Below are positions 8,141 to 18,466 of a DNA stretch of 32,069 bases, in pieces; positions within the stretch are counted from its first letter, which is position 1; each line of letters begins with the position of its first letter. The translations under genes and the position numbers were made by a program. Below the pieces are notes generated by a model. That model was not told the DNA's origin. It was given only the letters and a program-made list of their open reading frames with translations, and searched no databases. Origin of the DNA: JAJDFU01 sp964641965 (lineage in GTDB: Bacteria > Bacteroidota > Bacteroidia > Chitinophagales > Saprospiraceae); the NCBI GenBank assembly GCA_964641965.1, contig CAZXLD010000053.1, positions 1 through 32,069 on the forward strand. The letters run 5' to 3'.

Positions 8141-9820
8141 ATGCACATACCCATTCGTCTAGTAATGGCATCGGCCATTATCCTAACATCAATTTCATTG
8201 CCGGGGCAGACCCTGACCGATCTGATGAATGAAGCTTCCCAAAAAATTGGGGAGGTTGTTATTGAGGACGACACCTATCGCCAACAGTGGGCCTTCGAAG
8301 AACAGTTTCCTTACCGGATTACCTACAAGCGAGAGGAAATCGATCGCAAAGGGAAGAGTACTGAATATGTATATGAGTTCAATCTGGCCGACTTGAATGA
8401 CCGCTTAGTCAACCGGGAAACTTCCAAAGCCAAGATGTACGTCTCCTTAAAGACTCAAGGTCTGCTCTCTGCGATCAAACAGTTTAAGAATGGCGAACAG
8501 GAGAACTACGCCAAAGAGATAGAGATCGTGGTCAATGGCCCTGATGAAGCAGATGCCCTAATTCAGACTCTGAGGGAAGCTGTCCCCAAGGCGATCGAAA
8601 TAGATGCAGAACGGATAGTTCCTCAAGACTTCAGTTCTGCATTAGAAAGGATTGCGGAAAGCGTGCAAGCTGTAAGCATCAATGATGAAACCCATGAACA
8701 GAAATTGACCCCCTTGGAAGGAAAACTTCCTTTGGTAAACTTTGAAGTGCGAGCACCTAAAGGAAAAGATATACAACTAACGGAAAGTCGAATAAACCTG
8801 GCAGATATCAGTGAACCCGTTAGTTTCGATGTGAAGGGCAGCAAGGTAGTAGTCAACCTTCGAACTCGGGGGAACTTGAAGTTTATTGGTCAAACGGTGG
8901 ATAGCGAGCCGGATAATTACACCAATTCGATAGAAATCTTAACAACCGGTGTGGAGCAAGCCAGGGATATGACTAAGCTATTCAATTTCTGTATTCCGGA
9001 AGCCAGAAACCAGCTGAAAGCCTCCTTGCCTGCCTTGAAAGGCGATCCGGAGGCCGTAAGTCAGGTGAGTGAACGTATCCGGGAAGTTACTGTTGGGGAA
9101 ACCGCTTATGAACAATCGCTTACATCGGAGTGCCAGGCCGAACTTACCATTACCGAAACCGATGAACGTGAAAGTAAAACCACAATTTTCCAATTTAATC
9201 TGGGAGATCTGAACGGCAATCAGGCCCAGATCGAGGTGAAGGGAAAAAACATTGGTATAACTGTACCTGCTAAAGGAAAACAAAGGCTGATTCGAGAAGA
9301 AGAGGATGGGGAATTCAAGGGATATGTCAATGAATTTTTTGTTCAAGCAGATCAACTGGAAAATGCTCGTATGCTGGAACATCTTTTTCCGGCTGCTACG
9401 GAATGGTGCTCTGAAAATCGAAAACGTCTGGCCCCTGAAGGTGGCCTGGAAGAAAAGTTGGAGTGGACAGCCAAGCAAGTAGCTGGTTTTCGGGGAGCCG
9501 AAGGAGAAATTGACCAAAACCTAAGGTGGACGGCTCAAACCCCATGTGACCTGGCATTCGAAATCGGGGATGGCAAGAAACTGGAAACCTACGAGTTCCG
9601 TTTGGAGGACCTGGGAGCGAATCAAATCGGCTTGGATGTATCCTCCAGGCGTTTAGAGGTCTCTTTGGGCACCCAAAAAGAGGAAGACCTGATCAAGTAT
9701 TATCAGGATGGGGAAATGAAGCGATTTGTGGATCAGTTTTCTTTTGAGCTGGGAAGTCTTTCCATTGCCCGAGATCTGGTTGTAGTGTTCAAAGAAATGA
9801 GTTCCGCCTGCCAGGAATAA
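8141..9820 (+). CDS. Secreted protein of four repeated unknown modules
   Basis: With the ATG at 8141 (rather than a TTG at 8114) the 559-residue protein begins with a signal peptide, MHIPIRLVMASAIILTSISL, with cleavage near LPGQ. The mature part consists of four divergent copies of a module of about 110-130 residues. Each starts with a helix plus E/Q-rich strand (IGEVVIEDDTYRQQW; VQAVSINDETHEQ; IREVTVGETAYEQSL; VAGFRGAEGEIDQNL). A strand and an Asp-Leu turn follow (EFNLADLN; RINLADIS; QFNLGDLN; EFRLEDLG). Next comes a basic strand (KMYVSLKT; KVVVNLRT; NIGITVPA; RLEVSLGT), and the copy ends with a helix containing A-R/D-x-L before the next. I do not recognise the module. Location is periplasmic or outside; function unknown. 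Confidence 0.8.
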   Translation: MHIPIRLVMASAIILTSISLPGQTLTDLMNEASQKIGEVVIEDDTYRQQWAFEEQFPYRITYKREEIDRKGKSTEYVYEFNLADLNDRLVNRETSKAKMYVSLKTQGLLSAIKQFKNGEQENYAKEIEIVVNGPDEADALIQTLREAVPKAIEIDAERIVPQDFSSALERIAESVQAVSINDETHEQKLTPLEGKLPLVNFEVRAPKGKDIQLTESRINLADISEPVSFDVKGSKVVVNLRTRGNLKFIGQTVDSEPDNYTNSIEILTTGVEQARDMTKLFNFCIPEARNQLKASLPALKGDPEAVSQVSERIREVTVGETAYEQSLTSECQAELTITETDERESKTTIFQFNLGDLNGNQAQIEVKGKNIGITVPAKGKQRLIREEEDGEFKGYVNEFFVQADQLENARMLEHLFPAATEWCSENRKRLAPEGGLEEKLEWTAKQVAGFRGAEGEIDQNLRWTAQTPCDLAFEIGDGKKLETYEFRLEDLGANQIGLDVSSRRLEVSLGTQKEEDLIKYYQDGEMKRFVDQFSFELGSLSIARDLVVVFKEMSSACQE

Positions 9821-9832
9821 TACCAGGTCAGC

Positions 9833-12800
9833 CTAACGGACGATGGTAATGGAGCCCTGCCTTTTGAATCCTCCTTTGCCATCGTCCATACCTTTCCAGG
9901 CGCTGCCGTCCTGGAAAGTAGCGTTTGCTTTCCAGCTGTAATTTCCCTGCTCGACCAGCTCCCCATTAAGCCGGCCATCCCATGGCTCAGCTGGAACACC
10001 TTCCAGAAGTTTTTCAGATTTCCAAACACGTTGGCCATATCGATTGAAAACCTCTATCCTGAAGGATTGCAACCCAATGCCTTTGGGTTTGAAAAGCCGA
10101 ACTTCATCCGAGCCGGTTCCTTCGGGCGTAAAAACATTCGGGATAAATAACGTAGCAATCAGGTCTGGCGAAACCAGGAGTTGAAGGGTATCCCGGCAAT
10201 CATTCTGGGAGATGGCCACCAAAGTGACTTCCTGATCTCCGTTTTGACCGTAGGTATGCGTCGGATTCGTCTCCGTAGAGGTTGCTCCATCTCCAAAATC
10301 CCACATATATGAAGATGCACCATTGGATAAGTTAGTAAATGCAAAGGTTCCGCTGGGTTGACCATTCGGGGCATCCAGCTGCTTAAAGGAGAAATTGGCA
10401 ATCGGACTGGCAAATACCTCAATTAAGTCTGGAAGCGATAAAGTGTCTTGGCACTGCCCCTCATAATCCGCTATTAGGGTCACGGTGTAAGTACCTGGGC
10501 TGAAGTAGGTATTTACAACTTCCGTTCCAACCGCTTGCCTTCCGTCCCCAAAGTCCCAGGTGTAATTGGTAGCATCAGAAGATTCTTGTTTGAACGTAAC
10601 TGTAAGCGGTTGACAACCCGCTCCAGGATCCCAGGAAAAGTCTGCCATCGGCTGAGGGGTTGCCAGAAATGGCTTTTCGATAGTATCTCTGCATTGAAAA
10701 GAATTGGTAGCAATTAGCTGAATACTTTTATTTCCTGGCGTCCGGTAAGTATAGGATGGATTAATATCTGAATCAAAAGCCCCTTCTTCAAAAGTCCACT
10801 GGTAACCTTCTCCTCCTTCGCTTAGGTTGTTGAACTGTAAAGTGACTGGAAGTTCACATTGTCGATCCGGATCAAATGAAAAATCCGCAGTGGGGATGGG
10901 AATGACAGAGACAGGAGAAAACGTGGATTCATCGTCGCATCCAAAATCATCAAAGGCGGTCAATCGAACCGTGTAGCTTCCTGGTATTTGGTAGGTGTGC
11001 TCCGGATTTTTTTCTACGGATGAATTGCCATCGCCGAAATCCCATCTGAAAAAAAAGTTTCCTTGCGTCTCATTTGAGAACTGGGCTGTGACAGGGGTGC
11101 ATCCATTAAAATTATCGACTGTAAAGGCTACCTCAGGCGCGACCCTCACATTGATTGAGGTTGAAAAGGTATTCGGGCACCCTGTAATGGAATCGAATGC
11201 CGTTAGGGTAACATCATACACGCCACCACTATCGTATACGTGAATGGGATTGGGTTCGAAAGAAGTGTTGCCATCCCCAAATTCCCATATAAAAGAGTTC
11301 GCTCCGGCTGCTTCATTGATGAATAAAACAGGATCCAATGCACAGGGGAAATCGGCAAATGAAAAACTAACCGACGGAGTCGGATTTACCTGTACGCTTT
11401 CTGTAATGCTGGCTGAGCCACAACTATTGGAAACCGTTTGCGTGACCAAAAATGACCCAGGTCGAGTGTAGGTATGCGAACCCGGGTCCGGATCGGTAGA
11501 GGTAGTTCCATCGCCCCAATCCCAAAAGATATTGGCACTGGGTGGAAATGCCTGGTTAGTGACAACAATGGTATGCGGATTGCATCCATCAGGGTTTGGT
11601 ACATTGAACCGAGGTTGTACATCCGGTGGATCAACCTTGATCAAGGTTTGGGCAGTATCAACTCCACATCCATTTCGGACGATCAGAGTTGGATAGACAG
11701 AGTCTCGCGATGCTACCGTTTCATACCGCTCAGGGGAAGGATTTCGATCTAATGACCGATTTCCATTTCCAAAATCCCAGGAGTAGGTAGTCTCCTCATC
11801 GTCAGGGGTAGACAAGTTGATAAAACCTACATTGAATGGACTACATCCGGAATCTGGTTCAATGGTAAATCGCGTATTTGGAAAAGGACGGACTTGGATC
11901 AATTCCCTTTGTAGATCATTCCCACATACATTTTCAGCGAAAAGCGAAATCAGGTAAACCGTATCAGAAGTTCCACTAGTATAGATTTCAGGCCCTGGAT
12001 TAAATTCGTCGGAAAAATTCCCGTTACCAAAATTCCACTCATAGCGGGTCTCGAATCCGGTAGATAGGTTAATGAAAGAAACAGGTTCTACCTCGGCGCA
12101 AACTTCTCCCGGGGCCCTTTCAAAATCAACAATAGGTGGGCCTTCCACCTGTATTGGTCTAGTTACGGAGTCGGTGCAACCGAGTAAGGTCTCCATGGTC
12201 AATTTTACTTCGAATGCACCTGGCTCCATATAGGTATGTCTGGGGTTATTCAGGGAGGAGGTGTTGCCATCTCCAAAATCCCAGCTCGAGGTAGCTAATA
12301 GACCTTGAATAGAGGAGGTATTCGTAAATTGAATCTGCTGGATATTGATACAAGCGAAAGAGTCTGATTCGAAGTTGGATTCCGGCATTGGAAAAACCGT
12401 TATCGAAAGGGAATCGGAAAACGAACAACGGTTTTCCGTACGGGTGTATAGGATGACTTGATTTCCTGTGCCGGCTTCAACCGGATTAAACTCGAAACCG
12501 ATTGAAATAGATCCGGTTACCCCGGGCCCGGTAAAAATGCCTCCAGCAGGAGATCCTGTCAGGTTTATTGGAGCATCCAACAGGCATGCTGTTTGGTCCG
12601 GTCCTGCCTCTGTATTGGTCAAATCAATAACTGTAACCACTTTGGACTCGGCGATGGAACAATTTGTTACTCCGGAAGGAGAAAAAGTATATGTAACTAC
12701 ATAATTGCCCGCGCCCACACTGGGGTCAAATTGGCCGGATGAACCAATTATGCCAGGTCCGCTCCATATCCCTCCCGCAGGACTAAAACCACTTAATACA

Positions 12801-15800
12801 TAGGTACTATCTGTAAAACAGACAAATTCATTTGGGCCCGGGTCCACTTGGGGGATCTCAATTACATCTATTTGAGCGGTATCCACATTGACACAACCTG
12901 TAAATGGATCTTGATGGGAATAGGCTACAAAATAGGGGGGCGGCCCCTCTGTGATCAAGGCTGCCCGGTCAGGATCAAATTCTCCATTGAGGGGGTCTAT
13001 TATGCCTGGGCCAGACCATGTACCTGGTTGAGGAGATCCAGGTTGTAGGATTGTTCTTTGGTCGCAAATGGTCTGGTCTGGCGCATTTACGTTAGGTAAG
13101 GGCTGAACGCTGATGAAGAAAGAACCAATGTTTTGACATCCATTTTCATCCGGTCCGGTTTCATAGGAAAACCGGTATAATCCAGGACCGGATAAGCTAG
13201 GCAAGAATAGGCTATCAGAGACAATCAAACCACTATCCAATGAGTTCCAAACACCTCCGCCCGGCCTGGCTTGCAGGCTTAGGGTATCTTCTGAGGAGCA
13301 AATCTGATCCGGTGAAAGGAAGTCAATGCTAGGTAACGTATTGACTGTAGCTGAAATCGTATCTCTGGAGGCGCAATTGCCGGTTCCAATTTGATAAATG
13401 AGTGGAAAAGTACCCTGCCCAGCTAGGAGGGGATCAAAGAAACTACCTACGAGCCCTTGGCCATTCCAAACTCCTCCTGGCGTGCCTACTTGGGTATTGA
13501 GGTCAAAAGGAGGATCATTGATACAAAAATTAAGGTTCGGGCCTGCATTGATAGGAGGCGGCGGTCCAATACTTACCAAGGCGGAATCCATATTAGTACA
13601 TCCATCGAAATTGGTAAAGGAGTAAAAAACTTTAAATGGAGAACCGGTAGTTCCACCTACTGCGTTGAATAAGCCTGCGTTTGCGTCTACGATTCGACCA
13701 CTTCCATCATCTGACCAAATCCCGATACCTCCTACCGTGGGTAAACCCACCAAGTTAACCAGTTCAGGTGCATCACAAACCAGCGTGTCATTTACGTTAA
13801 CGATCGGCAAGGGTTCTACACGAATAGAAAAGGAGTCAAGATTGGTACAACCTGAAATTGGGTCAGGTGGAGTCTGATAGAAAATGGTATATAACCCCGG
13901 GCCGCTTACATTCGGGAGAAAGGTCCCTTCTGTAGTGATTTGTCCCCCATTTGATATAGACCAATCCCCACCCGTAGGGGTTGGAGGCGTTAACAGGTTA
14001 ATGGTTAAGGAGTCTATGTTTTGACATACAACGCTGGGTGGATTGTCAAATTCTATTTGGGGCAGGTCTCGAATTTCGACCGAAAAGCTCTGACTTACCA
14101 TGCAAGGACCTAATGTATAGGTATACGTTAGCGTAGTCGTACCTATACCTGCTGCTGCCGGATCAAAGGTGCCATCAGCCGAAATTCCGTTTCCACTCCA
14201 TAGGCCTGTTCCATTTGGGTCAGATGCCGTGGCGGTAAATTGGAAAGGAGGGTCATTTAGGCAGAAGGCTGTATCGTTTGGTAGGCTTAATAAGGGCTCA
14301 GCTATGACTTCAAAATCGACCGTTCTGTTCCTAAGGCCACAAAAATTGGTTATTTCCAAAAATACGGTTTTCGTACCTGGGGTATTAAAGTCAACAGCCT
14401 GTGGAAATGCTTCAGAACTGGAAAAAGGGGTGCCATCCGGGCGAAATTCCCATCGATAAGACGTTACGGCAGAACCTCTGGGGGTCACGGTATAATTAGT
14501 TTCATCAATATCGAGGGTAGTGGCATCGCATACGTCCGGCAAGGCATTCAGGGTCAATAGGGGCGTATCAAAAATTGCAACGGTGTCTCGCCAGACGTCA
14601 TCACCACATTGTCCATTCAGGTCAAGGCTGACCTCATAGGTACCCCATTGATTGAATCGAACCCTGGCAATGGAATCCCTATCGGTAGTACCGTCAATAA
14701 ATTCCCATATACCCCCGCCTCCTGGAGCGATCCTGCGAATTTCCCATCGTCTGTTTTGATAATCCCCTTCGCTAATATCTTTTAACTCAAAATCGGCTCC
14801 CCGGTTTACACAATTATCCCCAATTACCGTTGCGTTAGCTTCTGCTGCTGGCGGTTCCTCAATTGGAGGTAAGGTCTTTGTTACGGTTTGGGTAGACCCG
14901 CAATTAATACTTGTGATGGTCATGCTGATCTCGTAATCCCCGGGTGTGAGAAAACGGACTTCTATGGTTTGGTCGCCTATCAGGTTTCCACTGCACAATT
15001 CCCAATCGATCCCTTGTACACCTGGTGAAATAGACCAGGTAGGCGGGAGTTGATTTAGGCACACATTATTTTTTCCAGATGGATCTGGGATAATCTCGTT
15101 TATAATTGAGGTATTGGTGAAACGCCAGCATTCGTCTGTACAGGGCAATAGCGGAGGCTCTATCGAAAAATCCAAATCCGGTACCGTACTAACGAGAACA
15201 GGACCAAGTGTTTTAAAGGTGTTCCCACATGGATTTCGGGCTTCAATCCGGACATCAAAGGCATTTTGATCACCTCCGGGAGCAGTCTCTCCACACGAAG
15301 TCTGGATGAACGGGACGGATATTTCATCAACGGCTCCACCATTTACGTCATCCTGATCGAAATCAAATACTTCGACACCATTAACCAAGATGCGATAAAT
15401 CGTGCCAGGTGAGTTCTCCTTCATCAAGGGAGAGGTGGCGAATCGGATATCTGTAGGTGCGCAAACTGATAAAGCGTCTAGAGCCGTTAGGTCTGCAGTC
15501 GGAAGCCTCCCGATGTACACAATGAAATTGATCTGGTTAGGATTAGGGCAGGGTGATCCATTAGAAGCATTAAAAGAAGTAATCTTGAGATTATAGAATC
15601 CTTGGTCTGGGTAAGTATGGCTAAAGCTGGCTTGAGTGCCTGGGAAACTTGATTCCGATCCGTCTCCCCATTCTACATTCAACCCAAAGGTAGGAGCTTC
15701 AGCCTGGGCGTCATTATTGATCAGGTTTAATGCCGTATTTCCGAAGCAAAGCAGAATGGTATCCCCTGCTCTTTGTACCAAAGGGTCATTGGGGTCAATA

Positions 15801-15895
15801 TCGACATTGGGTGGAGAGGGGCATTGCCCCCAGGCAAGGGTGCTAATGAACAGGTATATCAGACCCCCAATACTATATTGCAAATAGCCATTCAT
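9833..15895 (-). CDS. Giant PKD-repeat surface adhesin with gliding-motility-associated (T9SS type B) C-terminus
   Basis: About 2,020 residues. The ATG at 15895, two bases after the porP-like stop, gives a signal peptide MNGYLQYSIGGLIYLFISTL ending near AWGQ; an upstream ATG at 15916 overlaps the neighbour. Layout: an N-terminal PKD-like repeat (VEWGDGSES), then roughly 450 residues of cysteine-containing Ig/PKD-like sequence. Next are eight repeats of a GG-x-WSGPGI type (about 560-1130) with paired cysteines, then about nine PKD repeats with WDFGDGN and NPxHTY motifs (about 1210-1900). Residues from about 1923 form the CHU_C/TIGR04131-type domain (FIPNVFTPEGTGSDEVRLF, FNRYGQRVW, PWDG, QGNYSW). 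The protein should be exported by T9SS to the surface, for adhesion, gliding or matrix formation. It is coupled to the porP/sprF-like gene. Confidence 0.93.
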   Translation of the reverse strand: MNGYLQYSIGGLIYLFISTLAWGQCPSPPNVDIDPNDPLVQRAGDTILLCFGNTALNLINNDAQAEAPTFGLNVEWGDGSESSFPGTQASFSHTYPDQGFYNLKITSFNASNGSPCPNPNQINFIVYIGRLPTADLTALDALSVCAPTDIRFATSPLMKENSPGTIYRILVNGVEVFDFDQDDVNGGAVDEISVPFIQTSCGETAPGGDQNAFDVRIEARNPCGNTFKTLGPVLVSTVPDLDFSIEPPLLPCTDECWRFTNTSIINEIIPDPSGKNNVCLNQLPPTWSISPGVQGIDWELCSGNLIGDQTIEVRFLTPGDYEISMTITSINCGSTQTVTKTLPPIEEPPAAEANATVIGDNCVNRGADFELKDISEGDYQNRRWEIRRIAPGGGGIWEFIDGTTDRDSIARVRFNQWGTYEVSLDLNGQCGDDVWRDTVAIFDTPLLTLNALPDVCDATTLDIDETNYTVTPRGSAVTSYRWEFRPDGTPFSSSEAFPQAVDFNTPGTKTVFLEITNFCGLRNRTVDFEVIAEPLLSLPNDTAFCLNDPPFQFTATASDPNGTGLWSGNGISADGTFDPAAAGIGTTTLTYTYTLGPCMVSQSFSVEIRDLPQIEFDNPPSVVCQNIDSLTINLLTPPTPTGGDWSISNGGQITTEGTFLPNVSGPGLYTIFYQTPPDPISGCTNLDSFSIRVEPLPIVNVNDTLVCDAPELVNLVGLPTVGGIGIWSDDGSGRIVDANAGLFNAVGGTTGSPFKVFYSFTNFDGCTNMDSALVSIGPPPPINAGPNLNFCINDPPFDLNTQVGTPGGVWNGQGLVGSFFDPLLAGQGTFPLIYQIGTGNCASRDTISATVNTLPSIDFLSPDQICSSEDTLSLQARPGGGVWNSLDSGLIVSDSLFLPSLSGPGLYRFSYETGPDENGCQNIGSFFISVQPLPNVNAPDQTICDQRTILQPGSPQPGTWSGPGIIDPLNGEFDPDRAALITEGPPPYFVAYSHQDPFTGCVNVDTAQIDVIEIPQVDPGPNEFVCFTDSTYVLSGFSPAGGIWSGPGIIGSSGQFDPSVGAGNYVVTYTFSPSGVTNCSIAESKVVTVIDLTNTEAGPDQTACLLDAPINLTGSPAGGIFTGPGVTGSISIGFEFNPVEAGTGNQVILYTRTENRCSFSDSLSITVFPMPESNFESDSFACINIQQIQFTNTSSIQGLLATSSWDFGDGNTSSLNNPRHTYMEPGAFEVKLTMETLLGCTDSVTRPIQVEGPPIVDFERAPGEVCAEVEPVSFINLSTGFETRYEWNFGNGNFSDEFNPGPEIYTSGTSDTVYLISLFAENVCGNDLQRELIQVRPFPNTRFTIEPDSGCSPFNVGFINLSTPDDEETTYSWDFGNGNRSLDRNPSPERYETVASRDSVYPTLIVRNGCGVDTAQTLIKVDPPDVQPRFNVPNPDGCNPHTIVVTNQAFPPSANIFWDWGDGTTSTDPDPGSHTYTRPGSFLVTQTVSNSCGSASITESVQVNPTPSVSFSFADFPCALDPVLFINEAAGANSFIWEFGDGNTSFEPNPIHVYDSGGVYDVTLTAFDSITGCPNTFSTSINVRVAPEVAFTVDNFNGCTPVTAQFSNETQGNFFFRWDFGDGNSSVEKNPEHTYQIPGSYTVRLTAFDDFGCDDESTFSPVSVIPIPTADFSFDPDRQCELPVTLQFNNLSEGGEGYQWTFEEGAFDSDINPSYTYRTPGNKSIQLIATNSFQCRDTIEKPFLATPQPMADFSWDPGAGCQPLTVTFKQESSDATNYTWDFGDGRQAVGTEVVNTYFSPGTYTVTLIADYEGQCQDTLSLPDLIEVFASPIANFSFKQLDAPNGQPSGTFAFTNLSNGASSYMWDFGDGATSTETNPTHTYGQNGDQEVTLVAISQNDCRDTLQLLVSPDLIATLFIPNVFTPEGTGSDEVRLFKPKGIGLQSFRIEVFNRYGQRVWKSEKLLEGVPAEPWDGRLNGELVEQGNYSWKANATFQDGSAWKGMDDGKGGFKRQGSITIVR

Positions 15896-15897
15896 AT

Positions 15898-17037
15898 TCA
15901 GAGGAAAGAATCGCATTTGAGAATGGAGTTTTTATGCCCGGGACGTCGTGCAAATCCAATAAAAGCTTCAAAATTGTATCGGAAGGTCAATTCATAGATC
16001 ATGCCTGAGGAAATACTAACTCCAGCCAGGTTGAGGTCTATGCTAAGGCCTATTAGATAGTCGAGGTCATTAGTGTCGCCAAATTGTACGCCTCCCTGAA
16101 TGATGATGGCATTGGTATTGCCTCCTCCGGTTGGTACCGGCCATTTGTCTTGATAAAAGAGTCCTGAATACAGGGCGCCCCACATAACAAAGGCACCGAT
16201 CTGGGAGTTTTGGAAATTGTTGCTAAAGTCAAACATGGAAGTTCCTTGAAACTCCATTTTTAATTGTGGAGATATCGTCATCCCGCGGCGGGTGCCTCTA
16301 AAAAAAGTGATCGGGTACAGGGCTCCAAAGTGGAAGGTAAATCGGGGAGGGGCATTGGAGGAAAGGCCCAAAATTGAGTTATTCCCGCCCAACTCTGCGC
16401 CAAAAAGGGAAGGTAAATGATGAATAGCAATTCCGATGGCGTACCGATGGTTGGAGTAGCTTCTCGCATTGACTGCCTGTCCTGCATCAAAGCGCCAGAT
16501 TAGTCCTATGTCAAAGTCGAAATGGCTGGTACGGTCATTGGAGATATCAGCGGAAGTCGGATTAACATTCCCAAGAATGGGGTCAATTTGATCCGAGAAA
16601 ATGGCTCTGTCCCAATTAATTCGGTGCTGAATCCATCTAGCCTGCAGTCCAATGTGCAGATTGTTGTCTGGCCAAGAAATGATGTATGCATAATTCAACC
16701 CTACGCTGGTGGTGTTGTAGTTCAACAAACCGTCGTACGAACCATATATATTAAAACCAATACCACTGTTGAGCACTGGTTCCTGCCATTCGACTGAAGC
16801 GTTGTATAGCTGATAGCCTTTGTCTAGCGCAAACCATTGAGAACGTCCGGTAGCGCTTAGTGTGATTCCCCGGTCCAATCCGGTAAAAGCTGGATTTAAT
16901 TGAATTCGATTGGCAAAGAATTGGGAAAAAGTAGGATCCTGAGCCTGCAGGAAGCCCGAGAACAAGATCAGAAAAAATGTCGAACGGAAAAGGAACTTCC
17001 AAAAAGGGTATTTCAATAGGGGATTACAAGTTTTCAC
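15898..17037 (-). CDS. PorP/SprF family type IX secretion-associated outer-membrane protein
   Basis: The 379-residue protein has a signal peptide (hydrophobic core FLFRSTFFLILFSGF, cleavage near QAQ) followed immediately by the family signature QDPTFSQFFANRIQLNPAFTG (split here as QDPTFSQFFAN and QLNPAFTG). The rest is a beta-barrel with alternating aromatic strands and ends with the basic stretch RRPGHKNSILKC. PorP/SprF paralogues are usually encoded next to large type B cargo proteins and are needed for their secretion or surface attachment. The neighbour here is exactly such a cargo, starting 2 bases after this stop. Both are probably expressed as one minus-strand transcript from the 17.04-17.45 kb spacer. 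Confidence 0.93.
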   Translation of the reverse strand: MKTCNPLLKYPFWKFLFRSTFFLILFSGFLQAQDPTFSQFFANRIQLNPAFTGLDRGITLSATGRSQWFALDKGYQLYNASVEWQEPVLNSGIGFNIYGSYDGLLNYNTTSVGLNYAYIISWPDNNLHIGLQARWIQHRINWDRAIFSDQIDPILGNVNPTSADISNDRTSHFDFDIGLIWRFDAGQAVNARSYSNHRYAIGIAIHHLPSLFGAELGGNNSILGLSSNAPPRFTFHFGALYPITFFRGTRRGMTISPQLKMEFQGTSMFDFSNNFQNSQIGAFVMWGALYSGLFYQDKWPVPTGGGNTNAIIIQGGVQFGDTNDLDYLIGLSIDLNLAGVSISSGMIYELTFRYNFEAFIGFARRPGHKNSILKCDSFL

Positions 17038-17447
17038 TTTGGGGGGAGAATTTGGTTTATGGGTATAAGGACACTTGGCTAATACAATTTAAAGGTTTCA
17101 TAACAAAATGATAACAGCTGGTTGATGTGTTTAGCATTTGGCGAATGAGTCAAAAAGGGAGCATAGAAAGTGTGTTTTATGGAGCGTTATATATAGGCTT
17201 GAAAATGAGTCGATAATGCGTGTACTGGATAAACTTTCAAGCTTGGACCTAAAACCAGGAGTAGTTTTTATTTATTTATGGATCGGTTGATAGTGGGGGG
17301 AGACTGGTAGATTTAATTAACCCTATGCACGTATAACTTTTGTTATAAAATCCAGTTCACGTGGGTTAGATTCCGTGAAGTTTTTAATCCGTATCACACG
17401 ATAATTAAGCTTAACTGGGTACCTTTCCCTTAAGGAAAAGACATGCT
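17038..17447. other. Divergent intergenic region between porP-like and punA
   Basis: No gene is visible in 410 bases. It must hold the promoters for the minus-strand secretion operon and the plus-strand phosphorylase. A perfect 6-bp inverted repeat TATAAC-TTTT-GTTATA lies at 17332-17347, about 100 bases before punA; it may be an operator. On the minus strand a TTTG is followed 19 bases later by TATTAGCC, which matches only the TA half of the Bacteroidota -7 element. A purine-rich AAGGAAAAG at 17432-17440 is the likely ribosome binding site of punA. Confidence 0.45.
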
Positions 17448-18296
17448 ATGCTCTACGATGAAATTCAGGAGGCAGTAGATTACATTCGGCAGAAATCCGA
17501 CTTCCAACCTCGCTACGGAATCATTCTTGGAACCGGCCTTGGCAACCTTGTCGACGAGGTGGAGATCGAGAAGGAGATTCCTTATCGAGGAATTCCGCAT
17601 TTTCCGGAATCTACGGTGCAAAGTCACCGAGGCAAGTTGTATCTGGGGTATTTCAATGGGCTCCCCATAGCGGCCCTGGCTGGTCGTTTTCATTATTATG
17701 AGGGGTATTCCATGCAACAGGTAACTTTCCCGGTTCGCGTACTGAAATACCTGGGTATCGAATATCTTTTTATCTCCAATGCCGCTGGAAGTGTCCACCC
17801 TCAGATCGACCCCGGGGATATTGTCTTTATTCGGGATCATATCAATTTGCATGCAGAAAATCCTTTAAGGGGCTACAATGATGAACGCTTGGGGCCTCGA
17901 TTTCCAGATATGCTCGATACTTACGATGCTGCCTTGAACCTAAAGGCTATGGAGATTGCCAGAAAATTGGGTATTCGTGCACACCAAGGCGTTTATCTGG
18001 GACTGCAGGGACCAAACCTGGAGACGCCGGCTGAATATCGAATGGCACATGTGCTTGGAGCCGATCTGGTAGGTATGTCTACAATTCCAGAGGTAATTGT
18101 GGCTCGGCATATGGAATTGCCGGTTTTTGTTATTTCGGTTACCACCAATCGTTGTTATCCGATTGACGACATAAGGCCCACGAGTGTAGAAGATGTCATT
18201 GAGGTAGCGCAGACGGCAGAACCAAGAATGCGAGCCATTGTAAAGGATATTTTTCACCATTTGGAGACCGCTAAAAGGACATCCACACCGTCCTAA
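17448..18296 (+). CDS. punA: Purine nucleoside phosphorylase (trimeric, class PNP-I)
   Basis: Cleaves purine nucleosides with phosphate to base and ribose-1-phosphate in purine salvage. The 282-residue length is normal for the trimeric type. Visible motifs: ILGTGLG phosphate loop at 26-32, HRGKL at 60-64, GRFHYYEGY at 79-87 (R80, H82 and Y84), NAAGS at 111-115, LQGPNLETPAEY at 186-197 (E193 purine ligand), GMSTIPE at 209-215 and N234 in VTTN, which selects 6-oxopurines. The start is the ATG with AAGGAAAAG 8 bases upstream. It stands next to a nucleotidyl cyclase gene on the same strand, with 170 bases between, so a shared operon is uncertain. Confidence 0.95.
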   Translation: MLYDEIQEAVDYIRQKSDFQPRYGIILGTGLGNLVDEVEIEKEIPYRGIPHFPESTVQSHRGKLYLGYFNGLPIAALAGRFHYYEGYSMQQVTFPVRVLKYLGIEYLFISNAAGSVHPQIDPGDIVFIRDHINLHAENPLRGYNDERLGPRFPDMLDTYDAALNLKAMEIARKLGIRAHQGVYLGLQGPNLETPAEYRMAHVLGADLVGMSTIPEVIVARHMELPVFVISVTTNRCYPIDDIRPTSVEDVIEVAQTAEPRMRAIVKDIFHHLETAKRTSTPS

Positions 18297-18466
18297 AACC
18301 TGTATGGTTGCCGGGAACCTTTTCCAGGATAAGCACCCCTTTCCAGGCATTTGTCTATTCTAACGGTCTGTTCGGCCATGAATTCATCTGAAATAGCATT
18401 GTCTACATATAGATAGATGTAATCCCTTTATTATCTGTATTTTGTTTTTTAAAAGCTTTTGTACCC

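Noticed and set aside
8978..9517. Long minus-strand open frame inside the four-repeat protein gene
   Set aside because: Shadow frame rich in F, S and L with no domain features, opposite to a clearly protein-like frame.
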